Assembly: GCA_035532415.1 (NCBI GenBank)
Contig: DATKRB010000009.1
Span: 81,571 to 145,570 of the forward strand
Source of the DNA: DATKRB01 sp035532415
GTDB taxonomy: Bacteria > Actinomycetota > Acidimicrobiia > Acidimicrobiales > RAAP-2
Direction: 5' to 3'
Length of the DNA: 64,000 bases
In this document: positions 9,578-17,373 of the stretch, one piece after another
How positions within the stretch are numbered: position 1 is the first letter of the stretch
How the letters are laid out: each line of letters starts with the position of its first letter
The notes under the pieces: model-generated
The model's database searches: none
What the model saw: the letters and a program-made list of their open reading frames with translations, nothing else
Told to the model about the DNA's origin: nothing
Position numbers and translations under genes: made by a program

Positions 9578-9745
9578 TCAGGTGAGCGTCGGCGGCATCC
9601 AGGCGTCGCCGCGAAAGAGCATGGCGAGCACGTGGAGTCCACTCACCCCGTGCTTGCGTGCGGTCGAGAGGTAAGAGCGGATGACGGCGAAGTTGCGCGC
9701 GTCGGCTTCGCTCTGGAAGCACGAGCTGTGGCTAGCCATTGAGGC
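9578..9745 (-). pseudogene. IS66-type transposase C-terminal fragment
   Basis: About 55 residues ending in ARNFAVIRSYLSTARKHG, then VLAMLFRGDAWMP, match the last part of IS66-family transposases, where a short helical tail follows the DDE domain. Nothing upstream in this frame resembles the catalytic core, so only a scar is left. The upstream limit is approximate. Confidence 0.55.
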
Positions 9746-9768
9746 GGTAAAGGCATGAAGGTCCAAAT

Positions 9769-9864
9769 CACCTGTTCGACCTGGGAGAGCTGGACGAGTG
9801 GGTGGAGGCGGCACGGGTGGAGCCCGCCATCGGTCGTACCGGCGGAAACCGAGCGAGCGCGTGA
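9769..9864 (+). pseudogene. Excisionase-type HTH C-terminal fragment
   Basis: A 31-codon reading, HLFDLGELDEWVEAARVEP and a short tail to a TGA, resembles the final strand and helix of small excisionase/MerR-like HTH_17 proteins (RFxxxELDxWVE pattern). An in-frame stop precedes it and no start is available. I take it as a scar of a mobile-element regulator; the resemblance is by eye. Confidence 0.4.
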
Positions 9865-9912
9865 GCATGGCTCTCGCAGCGTCTTGCGGCAGCGGAATGA
9901 TCTCTCGTCGCC

Positions 9913-10206
9913 TTACGGAATCCGAAAGATCTGGTGCGTGCCGACCCGGCGCCAGACGATGTGCGGCTCGCCCGGTGTGACCTCGGCCCCGTACTGAAAC
10001 GTCGCTCGCCCGTCGGCGGCCCACGTCATCTCGAAGACACCGCTCGCCCCTTTGACACCCTTCACCCGCAGCTTGGGACGGAAGCCGACTCCGTCTTGCA
10101 GATCGCTCACGAAGTCGGCGATCGCCGCGAGGAAGGCCGCCTGTTGATCCGGCGAGAGAGCGTCGAAGTCGGCGCGGAACCGCGCCAGCCAGGCAAACGT
10201 CGGCAC
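9913..10206 (-). CDS. RelE/ParE-like toxin of a type II toxin-antitoxin pair
   Basis: A 97-aa basic protein beginning MPTFAWLARFRADFDALSPD and ending WRRVGTHQIFRIP. The alpha-helical start, the PKLRVKGVKG turn and the strands FEMTWAADGRATFQYG to HIVWRRVGTH follow the layout of RelE-superfamily toxins, although no textbook catalytic set can be assigned by eye. It starts 6 bases after the stop of an AbrB-type antitoxin gene, the usual antitoxin-first order. Type II toxins of this fold usually cleave mRNA on the ribosome or block gyrase; which applies here is unknown. Confidence 0.65.
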   Translation of the reverse strand: MPTFAWLARFRADFDALSPDQQAAFLAAIADFVSDLQDGVGFRPKLRVKGVKGASGVFEMTWAADGRATFQYGAEVTPGEPHIVWRRVGTHQIFRIP

Positions 10207-10212
10207 CGCTCG

Positions 10213-10524
10213 TCAGGGTTCGCGGCGCGTGCGAGACCCAGGACTCTTCGCTCCGTCGCGCAGCGCCGACAAGAATTCCTCGGATGACTCGAATGACTCG
10301 AGCCGGCCGGCGGCGAGGTCGGCGTCAGCCTCTCGCTCCCCTGCTTGCCACTCGCGATCCCAGAACCACGCCTGCGTCGCATCGATGACCTTGCGCGGGC
10401 GCAGCAGGATCCCCTCGGGCGTCAGCTCGGCATCGAGGAGATCACCCTCCTCGAGGTGTGCCGCCGTCCGGATGTCCTCGGGGAGCGTGAGCTGTCCCCT
10501 CGCCCGCAGCGTCGTCCGTGCCAT
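10213..10524 (-). CDS. AbrB/MazE-family antitoxin
   Basis: A 103-aa protein with an N-terminal swapped-hairpin AbrB domain (TTLRARGQLTLPEDIR, then LEEGDLLDAELTPEGILLRP, about residues 3-45) and a C-terminal helical acidic part that should wrap the toxin. It is the first gene of the pair and would repress its own promoter. A TATACT hexamer lies 6 bases before the ATG, so the transcript may be leaderless. The pair is cargo of the rnpB island and may help retain it. Confidence 0.75.
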   Translation of the reverse strand: MARTTLRARGQLTLPEDIRTAAHLEEGDLLDAELTPEGILLRPRKVIDATQAWFWDREWQAGEREADADLAAGRLESFESSEEFLSALRDGAKSPGSRTRREP

Positions 10525-10530
10525 CGGCCA

Positions 10531-10536
10531 AGTATA
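10531..10536 (-). promoter_or_regulatory. Candidate -10 box of the AbrB/RelE-like operon
   Basis: TATACT on the minus strand ends 6 bases before the antitoxin ATG, which would put the transcript start at or next to the start codon (leaderless). No convincing -35 box was seen. Confidence 0.45.
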
Positions 10537-10646
10537 CGTGCTCTTCAGAGAATCAGAATTTCGGACGATCGGAACGGCCTTGGGGCACTCGTTTTCCGAC
10601 GAGCTGAGGACTTTCTGAGGACCGGCGGGCCTCGTACTACGCGAAG

Positions 10647-10662
10647 TACCAGGTCAGAAGGC
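10647..10662 (-). repeat. 16-bp inverted repeat, right arm
   Basis: Exact reverse complement of 6305-6320. It lies 16 bp inside the right direct repeat. Confidence 0.7.
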
Positions 10663-10678
10663 TCTTATGCCTGTCGCC

Positions 10679-10715
10679 GACAGAACCCCGCCTACAGGCC
10701 GGCTCACCGTCACCA
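10679..10715 (+). repeat. 37-bp direct repeat, right copy (putative attR)
   Basis: Second perfect copy of the rnpB 3' end, without the rest of the RNA gene. The sequence to its right is likely the ancestral flank of rnpB before insertion. Confidence 0.9.
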
Positions 10716-10814
10716 TCTTCTGCCTTCGTTCGCTCGTCGCCGCCGAAAGGCCGCTTCGAGCGAGCGTTCGAGACTTGGACAATTCGCGGCAGCCGAACGA
10801 GCGCGAGAGGTCGG

Positions 10815-11012
10815 TCACGAATCGCTGCAGATGATCGCCTGCTCGGGACAGGCAAGGACCACCGCCCGGGCCATCTCCTCGTGCTTGCTCGTCACCTCGC
10901 CGTCCGCGATGACCTGCCCGAAGCCCCGCTCGTCGTCGGTGAACAGCGCCGGCGCCACCACGTAGCATCGCCCGTGGCCGGTGCAGCGCTGTGCATCGAT
11001 GGTCACCCTCAT
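10815..11012 (-). CDS. Ferredoxin of the 3Fe-4S P450-partner type
   Basis: A 65-aa ferredoxin. Cluster ligands are Cys10 and Cys16 in QRCTGHGRC and Cys55 in VLACPEQAI; the usual second Cys position is occupied by His13, the pattern of single-cluster ferredoxins that serve actinobacterial cytochromes P450. The ATG at 11012 overlaps the P450 stop by four bases, so it is translated with it and should deliver electrons to that enzyme. A ferredoxin reductase is not adjacent. Confidence 0.88.
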   Translation of the reverse strand: MRVTIDAQRCTGHGRCYVVAPALFTDDERGFGQVIADGEVTSKHEEMARAVVLACPEQAIICSDS

Positions 11013-12199
11013 GACGGTCCATGCGCCGTGAAGACGAGCGGGAGATCGGTAAGGTGCAGCGTGCCGGACGGCCAGACCACGACAGGATCGGCTCCGACGG
11101 CCAATTCGTAGTCCGGTATCCGCTTGTGGAACTCCTCGAGCGCCAGACGCAGCTCGCGACGGGCGAGGTGGGATCCGAGGCAGCGGTGGATCCCACCGCC
11201 GAACCCGAAGTGACCGCGGTCGGAGGACTCGAGATTGATCTCGTTCGGGCTGGAGAACCGGGCCGGGTCTCGGTTGGCGGCGCCGACCACGATGTTGACG
11301 AGCTTGCCGGCGGGGATCCGAACACCGGCTACCTCTACCTCGGTGGTGGTGATGCGAGGCTGGATCGGGGCGGGAGGTTCGAGCCGGATCACCTCCTCGA
11401 TCAACGGCGCGGTGAGCGTCGGGTCGAGCACGACACGGCGTCGCAGGTCGGCGTCCCTGGCCAGGTGGAACAGCAGGAACCCGATCTCGGCCGTGACGGT
11501 GTCGAGCCCGGCGAGAGTGAGGAGGAAACATAGACCGAGGACCTCCTCGTTCGTCCAGGCATCCTCGCCACTGAGGGCCAGGATCCGGCTCAGCATGTCG
11601 TCCCCGGGGGCGTGCCGCTTCGCGTCCACGAACTGCTGGAGGTACCCGAACAGGGCGCCGGCGACCGCAACCACCTGCTCGTTCGGCTCGAGCTCCGCGG
11701 CACCCGTGTGCTCGATGATGAACTCCGCCCACTCGATGAACTGGTCCCGATCCTCGAGCGGCATCCCGAACAAGGTCAAGAACACCTGTGTCGGGTAGAG
11801 GTGCGCCAGATCGGCTACCCCGTCGCAGGAACCTCTGTCGACGAAGCCGTCGATGAGGATCCCCAACTGGCGGCGAAGCTCGTCATCCATGGCGTTGATC
11901 ACACGGGGTGCCAGCATCGGGTCGAGCACCCGCCGATAGCGCACGTGCTCCGGCGGGTCCATGGCGATCGGGACGAGCGGCAGCGGACTGCCCAGCGAGT
12001 CGAACGCCCGGGCCGAGGAGAAGAGGTCCGGACGCTGCTGGGCGTACTGCACCGCCTCTGCGCTCGTCAGGTACCAGGAGCCACCGGCCTCGAAGACGTC
12101 GCCGAAACTGCGGAAGTAGGCCCAGCCGGCGCTGCGATCCCTCGTCATCGGCGCGTCCTCGAGCCCGAACGATCCGCCGGTCACGATCGCATCCACCAT
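11009..12199 (-). CDS. Cytochrome P450
   Basis: Soluble bacterial P450 of 396 aa that would hydroxylate an unidentified substrate using the ferredoxin encoded next. The oxygen-activating I-helix reads AGLDTVTAEIGF, the K-helix ExxR is EVIRLEPP, and the heme loop is FGFGGGIHRCLGSH with the thiolate ligand Cys340. A strong AAGGGGGAAGG ribosome-binding site precedes the ATG at 12199. Neighbours on the same strand are a CoA-transferase and a dienelactone-hydrolase-like protein, which suggests oxidation of a carboxylic substrate that is then handled as a CoA thioester; that pathway is inference. Confidence 0.93.
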   Translation of the reverse strand: MVDAIVTGGSFGLEDAPMTRDRSAGWAYFRSFGDVFEAGGSWYLTSAEAVQYAQQRPDLFSSARAFDSLGSPLPLVPIAMDPPEHVRYRRVLDPMLAPRVINAMDDELRRQLGILIDGFVDRGSCDGVADLAHLYPTQVFLTLFGMPLEDRDQFIEWAEFIIEHTGAAELEPNEQVVAVAGALFGYLQQFVDAKRHAPGDDMLSRILALSGEDAWTNEEVLGLCFLLTLAGLDTVTAEIGFLLFHLARDADLRRRVVLDPTLTAPLIEEVIRLEPPAPIQPRITTTEVEVAGVRIPAGKLVNIVVGAANRDPARFSSPNEINLESSDRGHFGFGGGIHRCLGSHLARRELRLALEEFHKRIPDYELAVGADPVVVWPSGTLHLTDLPLVFTAHGPS

Positions 12200-12401
12200 G
12201 ATCCTTCCCCCTTGCTCTGCCGTCTGGACGGCACGCCGGGACAGCCGCGCGATCGGAAGTCACGGCGGCTCCTGTAGGTCGAAAACTCGGCTTCGGCGAC
12301 AATACCGGTAGATTCGCCCGCTCGCTTCGAGATCGCCCGGCCGCTGCCACCGGGCCCCACCGGCAACCTCGCAGTGCATTGACGGGACGAGACGGGTTCG
12401 G

Positions 12402-14705
12402 TCATTCGGGCCAGAGGGTGACCCCCAGCCTGCGAAGGTCCTCCATCTCGGGTTCCGAGTACCCCAGCCGGCTCAGCACCTCACGAGAATGCTCACCCAG
12501 CAACGGCGGCGGTCCGCCGATCCGACCGGGCGTGGCGGAGAAGTGCACGAGGTGGCCGAACTGACGGAAGCGGCCGTATTCGGCGTGCTCGTAATCGGCC
12601 ACCAGGCCCGCGGTCACCAGATCGGGCGCGTCGAACCAGGTCGTGGGCGCCATGTCGTCGGCGATCTCCACCGGAACGCCGTGCTCGTCGAGGAGGTCGA
12701 ACGCGGCCCTCGACGGCAGCGTACGGAGCCAGCGTTCGAGCGTGTCGCCCAGCGCTCCGGCATTCCGGGTCCGGACCTCGGCCGAAGCGAAGCGCTCGTC
12801 GCCGCTGAGCTCGGGGAGTGCCTTGCAGAGCGATCCCCAGTGGCTCCCACCGAGGCAGGCCAGGGCGATCCACCCGTCGGACGTCTCGTAAAGCCGGTAG
12901 AGCGGTCCGAACCCGGTCTGCCCCGAGTCGACCTGCGGTCGGGCAAAGGGTCCGTCGGGGCCGTTCCACTGGTCCGAGCTGTAGAACATCCCGCCGCTGA
13001 CGATGGACGTGTCGACGAACTGGCCCTGTCCGGTCTTCTCGCGCCAGTACAGGGCGAGGAGGACGGCGACCGCCGACTGGCAGGCGCACGCCTGGTCACA
13101 CATGCCGAAGCGGTACCAGACCGGCGGGTTCCCCTCGCCACCGAGCTCGTGTTCGAGCCCACACGACGACTGGCCCAGCTGATCGAACCCCGGCCACGTG
13201 GCACGGGTGCCATCGATGCCCCACATGCCGGTGTGGCAATAGATCAAGCGGGGATTGAGCGCCTTGGCCGTTTCGTAGCCGACGCCCAGCCGCTCCGCCA
13301 CACCGGGACGCATGTTGTGGTGGACCACGTCCACCTCCCGGATGAGCCGGTGGGCGATCTCCCTTCCCCCCGGGGTCTTCAGGTCCGCGACCACGTCCAA
13401 CTTGCCCCTCTGGCAGCCGTTGAACGGCTTGGTGATGAAGCGCATCTGGTCGCCCTCGGGCGACTCCAACTTGTAGACGGTCGCACCGAGGTCGCCGAGC
13501 AGCATCGGACCGAACGGCCCGGCCAGAAAGTTGCCGAGGTCGAGCACCGAGACACCCTCGAGCGCATGGGCAAGCGGCTTCCCCGCCCGGGCCCGACGGG
13601 CCCGCGGCTCTTGTCGGGTGATCTCGTCGAGGATCTCGGCGTTGTGCCGTCCGACCGCGGGCTGGGGAGCCTGAGGAACCGACGGCTCGATCCCTCGGAG
13701 ATGGAAGGTGGGACCTACCTGTCTGGTCGGACCGTGTACCTCGTCCTCGATCTGTACGATCCAACCGTCGGCAAGGAGCAGAGGGTCGTCGACGGCCTCG
13801 GAGGCCGGCCGCACGGGAGCCACGGGGAGGTCGTTGGCCCAGAACCTCTCCAGCAGTACCTGACGCGGTAAGCGCCGGAACGCGTCGCTGATCGGGCCCG
13901 ACTGGTCGGCGGTCGGATCACGGCTCGGCTCGACCGGGTCGATGCCGAGAATGCCCCACAGTGCGCTCCGATCCTTTCCTCGCCCGCCCGCCCCGTGCAT
14001 CGAGTGCACCCACAACCCGTCGGCGCATTGGAAGATCCCTGGCTGGGGGTCCCTGTTGAGGCTGAAGACCTCCGGCGACTCGTGCTCCATGTCTTGCCAG
14101 AGCTGGGTCGTGAAGGCCAGCACGCCCTGAAAGAGCGAGGTCTCCACCCATTGCCCCTCCCCCGTGATCTCGCGGGCGAGGAGAGCCGCCACGATCCCGT
14201 TCAGCAGCAGGAACGAGGCACCGAGGGATGGCAGCGGGCGAGGGAGGAAGATCGGGCCCTCGCGCCAACCGGGCTGTTCGACCTGTTGACCGGACCGGGC
14301 CTGCACGAGGAGATCGATCGCCGGACGCTCCTGCGCGTCGGTGCCCCGGACATACCCGGTCAGCGAGGTGTAGATGAGCGAGGGAAGGTCGCCCCGCAGC
14401 GAGGCGTAATCGAGTCCCCACCGGTCCATGGTCCCCGGCGGAAAGCTCTCGACGAGGACGTCGGCGGTCCCCACCAGGTCGACGAAGGTCTCCCGGTCGG
14501 ACGCAGCGTCGAGATCGATGACGACGCTTCGCTTCCCCCGATGCCACACGACCGTGCCGGGGTAAGCCCGCATAGGGTCGCCCCCTGGGGGTTCGACCTT
14601 CATGACGTCAGCCCCGTGATCCGACAGGACCATGGTCGCCATCGCACCGGCGATCCCGGAGGTGGCGTCCACCACTCGGACTCCTTCGAGCGCTCCTGGC
14701 ACCAC
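12402..14705 (-). CDS. Tandem (two-domain) CaiB/BaiF family III CoA-transferase
   Basis: Protein of 767 aa made of two complete class III CoA-transferase domains, about residues 1-365 and 378-767, each starting with an ALEGV(R/S)V(V/L)D segment. These enzymes move CoA between carboxylic acids through an aspartyl-CoA intermediate. The C-terminal half keeps the expected nucleophile, Asp565 in GQFVDTSI. At the matching place in the N-terminal half there is Glu188 in GQWVETSL, so that half may be inactive or structural. Tandem forms exist in actinobacteria and proteobacteria. It lies between the P450/ferredoxin pair and the DLH protein on the same strand, with about 200 bp on the P450 side and 176 bp on the other. 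Confidence 0.88.
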   Translation of the reverse strand: MVPGALEGVRVVDATSGIAGAMATMVLSDHGADVMKVEPPGGDPMRAYPGTVVWHRGKRSVVIDLDAASDRETFVDLVGTADVLVESFPPGTMDRWGLDYASLRGDLPSLIYTSLTGYVRGTDAQERPAIDLLVQARSGQQVEQPGWREGPIFLPRPLPSLGASFLLLNGIVAALLAREITGEGQWVETSLFQGVLAFTTQLWQDMEHESPEVFSLNRDPQPGIFQCADGLWVHSMHGAGGRGKDRSALWGILGIDPVEPSRDPTADQSGPISDAFRRLPRQVLLERFWANDLPVAPVRPASEAVDDPLLLADGWIVQIEDEVHGPTRQVGPTFHLRGIEPSVPQAPQPAVGRHNAEILDEITRQEPRARRARAGKPLAHALEGVSVLDLGNFLAGPFGPMLLGDLGATVYKLESPEGDQMRFITKPFNGCQRGKLDVVADLKTPGGREIAHRLIREVDVVHHNMRPGVAERLGVGYETAKALNPRLIYCHTGMWGIDGTRATWPGFDQLGQSSCGLEHELGGEGNPPVWYRFGMCDQACACQSAVAVLLALYWREKTGQGQFVDTSIVSGGMFYSSDQWNGPDGPFARPQVDSGQTGFGPLYRLYETSDGWIALACLGGSHWGSLCKALPELSGDERFASAEVRTRNAGALGDTLERWLRTLPSRAAFDLLDEHGVPVEIADDMAPTTWFDAPDLVTAGLVADYEHAEYGRFRQFGHLVHFSATPGRIGGPPPLLGEHSREVLSRLGYSEPEMEDLRRLGVTLWPE

Positions 14706-14810
14706 GCACCCCCTCGCTATTCGGCAGTCGCCCAGCCAACCCGCCCATCACGCGACGTTACCGTCGAGAACCCCGTTCCGCCGGCTCGCCGGCTCGCCAC
14801 CCCGCACGGC

Positions 14811-14876
14811 CCGGGCGATCTCCGGGCGACCTCCGGGCGATCTCCGGGCGACCTCCGGGCGATCTCTGGTCGACCT
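14811..14876 (+). repeat. 22-bp tandem repeat, three copies
   Basis: CCGGGCGATCTCCGGGCGAC plus CT, repeated at 14811, 14833 and 14855, the third copy with two mismatches. It lies in the gap just beyond the end of the DLH gene. Too few copies and no spacers, so not CRISPR. Confidence 0.85.
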
Positions 14877-14881
14877 TTCGA

Positions 14882-15661
14882 TCAGGCGGACGGAGGGCGC
14901 AACCGGTCGATGGTGAACTGCAGCCCGTCCCGCCAGGCCGCCTCGCTCGCGACGGGGTCGTAATTGGCGAAACCCGGGGAGCTGAAGGCGTGGCCGGCTC
15001 CGGGATACGTCCTTATCTCGTGATCGATACCCCACCGTGAAAGGCGCTCTTCGAGGTCGGCCAGCTGCTCGGACGACATGATCTCGTCGCGTTCCCCGGA
15101 CATGATCATGACCGGGCACGCGATGTTCCAGACCAGGTCGATCACATGGGCCGGATGCCTCGCGTCGATGACCTCGAACCTGGGCTGGCTCGGGTAGAAG
15201 AGGGCGGCCGCGTCGATCGAGCGATCGAGGCAGGCCCCGAACATGGCGACGGTGCCGCCGGTGCAATACCCCCAAACCGCGACCTTGCCGTCGACGTTCG
15301 GCAGGTCGCGGGCCAAGTGGATCGTATCGAGGAAGTCGTGGGCGGCCCGCCGGAAGTCGAGGGCGCCGATCATCTGCATCATCCCGGGAATGTCGCTGTA
15401 GTCGTCGGGGTCGGGCATCGTGACCCCTCGGTAGTAGTCCGGGACGAGGGCTACGAACCCGACATGGGCCAACGTTGCGGCAACGCACCGGATGAAGTGG
15501 TTGATCCCTGCGCCCTCGGCCCCGATGACGACTGCGGGATGAGCGCCGGCACCCGCCGGCTCGTACACGAGGACGGACATGGTCCCTCCGGTGACGCCGA
15601 GCTCCACCTGGCGCGACCACACGTCGACGTACTCCTCGAGCTCGGGCTCGGGGAATTCCAT
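14882..15661 (-). CDS. Dienelactone hydrolase family protein
   Basis: Alpha/beta hydrolase of 259 aa. The nucleophile is Cys133 in the elbow VWGYCTGGTV and the late catalytic His is in YPGAGHAFSS, with an acid in SGERDEI; a Cys nucleophile is the mark of the DLH family, which opens lactone or ester intermediates of aromatic and halo-aromatic breakdown. The ATG at 15661 has a strong GGAGGAGGGG ribosome-binding site; an earlier ATG 11 codons upstream lies in a glycine-rich, less credible extension. It is the promoter-proximal gene of the catabolic block that continues with the CoA-transferase, P450 and ferredoxin. Confidence 0.88.
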   Translation of the reverse strand: MEFPEPELEEYVDVWSRQVELGVTGGTMSVLVYEPAGAGAHPAVVIGAEGAGINHFIRCVAATLAHVGFVALVPDYYRGVTMPDPDDYSDIPGMMQMIGALDFRRAAHDFLDTIHLARDLPNVDGKVAVWGYCTGGTVAMFGACLDRSIDAAALFYPSQPRFEVIDARHPAHVIDLVWNIACPVMIMSGERDEIMSSEQLADLEERLSRWGIDHEIRTYPGAGHAFSSPGFANYDPVASEAAWRDGLQFTIDRLRPPSA

Positions 15662-15854
15662 CTCCCCTCCTCCCCCACGACCGCATCTCCGCACGGACGG
15701 CGATCCGATGCCCCGAGCGGACTACCAGAGCCCGCCTTCAACAGGGAGCCTGCCAGTTCGGCGGTGACGACACAACTCTCGAGGGGGGGCCGATGACCCT
15801 GCCCGGTCGTTCGCCTGCCGGTCCACCCGATGGCAGTGGTCTCCACCGGACACC

Positions 15855-16362
15855 GTGGCCACCGCGGTGGCGGTGGTCGTGATGTCCGGGGTGATGCTCC
15901 TCTTCGCCATCAGATCGTCGTTGCTCTTCCTCGTCGGGGTCGCGCTCCTGATCCTCGGTGGCCGGCATTTCGGGAACGGCCGGCCGGGGACCGGGGGTCA
16001 TCCCTGGGCCCACGAGGGCCTCGTCCCCGGGGGAGTGGCCGCCTTCACCTGGGCGTCGACCCTGGCGGTCTCCTCGTACCGGGCGCATCCGGGTGCCCTG
16101 CTCTCGTTTCCTCCGGCCGAGATCGCCTGGATGCTCATCAGGACCGAGGGGCCTGTTCCATGCCGGTGCCATCGACGTCGCCGGGCTCGTCATGATGACC
16201 GTGGCGTGGGCGGTTGCCCAACGGGCCGCACACCGGGCTCGAGCTCGTCGCACATGGGGTCCTCCCCGGGAAGCAGGCGCTCGACCAGCTCGACGAGGCC
16301 CGTTCGGTACCGAGCGCGCCTATCCGCCGGGACACGAACCGGGTCGCGCATGCTCCTCGTGA
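15855..16362 (+). pseudogene. Possible frameshifted small membrane protein
   Basis: The first frame gives two hydrophobic helices (AVAVVVMSGVMLLFAI and LLFLVGVALLIL) and then FTWASTLAVSSYRAHPGALL. Around 16140 the hydrophobic character moves to another frame, which reads LFHAGAIDVAGLVMMTVAWA before a basic tail. Joining the two with one frameshift gives a three- to four-helix membrane protein. I do not recognise a family. It could be a true frameshift, a sequencing error, or two unrelated readings. Confidence 0.3.
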
Positions 16363-16374
16363 CAGGCAGTTCGT

Positions 16375-16698
16375 ATGGGAACGATTCACATCTTCGCAGA
16401 GCGGACGGTGGACGCGTCCGCCGGCGGGCGCAGCCGGGAGTACCCGATGAAGGTGGCCGAGCCCGAGCCCGGACGGGTCCTCAGCGAATCCGACACCAAC
16501 TCGAGCCTTGTCACCACGTTCACCGTCACCCCGGAGGGCGCCGCTTCACGCGTGCGCATCTCCACCACTTGGGATGGTGCCACGGGGATCGGCGGGTTCT
16601 TCGAGCGCCTGTTCGCCACGCGGGCCCTGCGCGGCATGTACGCCGACGAGCTCGAGCGCCTGAACGCGTATGCGCACCAACAGGCGGCTTCTGATTGA
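16375..16698 (+). pseudogene. SRPBCC-family protein with internal deletion
   Basis: Small protein of 107 aa that starts like a START/SRPBCC-fold protein (MGTIHIFAERTVDASA) and continues with a normal C-terminal half: REYPMKVAEPEPGRVLSESD, SLVTTFTVTPEGAASRVRIS, then GIGGFFERLFATRALRGMYA. In intact relatives about 40-45 residues stand between the first strand and the GGRSREY segment (the two helices and the next strands that line the cavity). These are missing without a frame change. The protein could hardly close the lipid-binding cavity, so I treat it as an in-frame deletion derivative; it may still be translated. Confidence 0.5.
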
Positions 16699-16754
16699 CC
16701 GCGGGCTCGCGGCCTCTCAGGTCCGTCCCGGGACCGGGTGCCCGAGAGCCGTCG

Positions 16755-17234
16755 TCATTGGGCGGACGCCAGCTGCAAGGCCACCACCGCTGCCTCGCCC
16801 GGATCCTCCATCGGCACGATCCCCGTGTCCACCTCACCGCCGGGCCGGGTCAGGGACCATGTGCCGATGCCGATCACAGGGGTGCCAGAACGGAGAGCCA
16901 AGGCGATCTCGGAGAGGGTGCCGTATTCTCCGTCCAGAGCGACCACGGCGGCGGCGGAACCGACGACGAGGGAATTACGCGCCTCGCCGAGGCCGGTGGC
17001 GATGACCACGTCGACCCAAGGGTTCGCGACCGAGGGGTCCCGTCCCGGCAGGAGCCCCACCGTCAGCCCGCCTGCCGACTTGGCGCCGCGGCAGGCTGCG
17101 GCCATGACCCCTCCGAGCCCACCGCAGACGACGATCGCTCCGGCCGATGCGAGGGCGGCACCGACTGCCTCCGCCGCAGCGATCACCGGTGCCGTCGCCT
17201 CGGAACCACCGACGACTGCTATCTGGGTTGCCAT
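16755..17234 (-). CDS. LOG-like / TIGR00725-type Rossmann-fold nucleotide-binding protein
   Basis: Protein of 159 aa with a single Rossmann fold. Motifs are IAVVGGSEATAP near the N terminus, CGGLGGVMAAACRGAK, and LDGEYGTLSEIALALRSGTP, which corresponds to the PGGxGTxxE site of the lysine-decarboxylase-like (LOG) superfamily. TIGR00725 members are of unknown function; true LOG enzymes release cytokinin-type bases from nucleotides. The first Gly pair of the second motif is replaced (LDGEYGT), so activity cannot be assumed. I chose the ATG at 17234 because it begins the first strand directly. Confidence 0.75.
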   Translation of the reverse strand: MATQIAVVGGSEATAPVIAAAEAVGAALASAGAIVVCGGLGGVMAAACRGAKSAGGLTVGLLPGRDPSVANPWVDVVIATGLGEARNSLVVGSAAAVVALDGEYGTLSEIALALRSGTPVIGIGTWSLTRPGGEVDTGIVPMEDPGEAAVVALQLASAQ

Positions 17235-17373
17235 AGTCGACCCAGCGTAGGCCGCCGACCCGGTCGGCGGCCGGTGAGACAGCCGGGGCAACACGGCGCC
17301 GCAATCGGCGCGCAGACCAGTCCGGGGACAATCCGGGGGAGGTCGGCCCTAACCTGACGTCGGAGCAAATACG

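Noticed and set aside
10654..11325. Minus-strand frame spanning the right att copy and the ferredoxin gene
   Set aside because: Ser/Arg/Thr-rich shadow of the P450 and ferredoxin genes in another frame.
14811..14876. Tandem repeat considered as a CRISPR array
   Set aside because: Units are head to tail without spacers and only three copies exist; no cas genes anywhere in the window.
15738..16253. Minus-strand frame with a His-rich stretch
   Set aside because: The His run is the antisense of a hydrophobic Val/Met-rich reading; no ribosome-binding site or family match.
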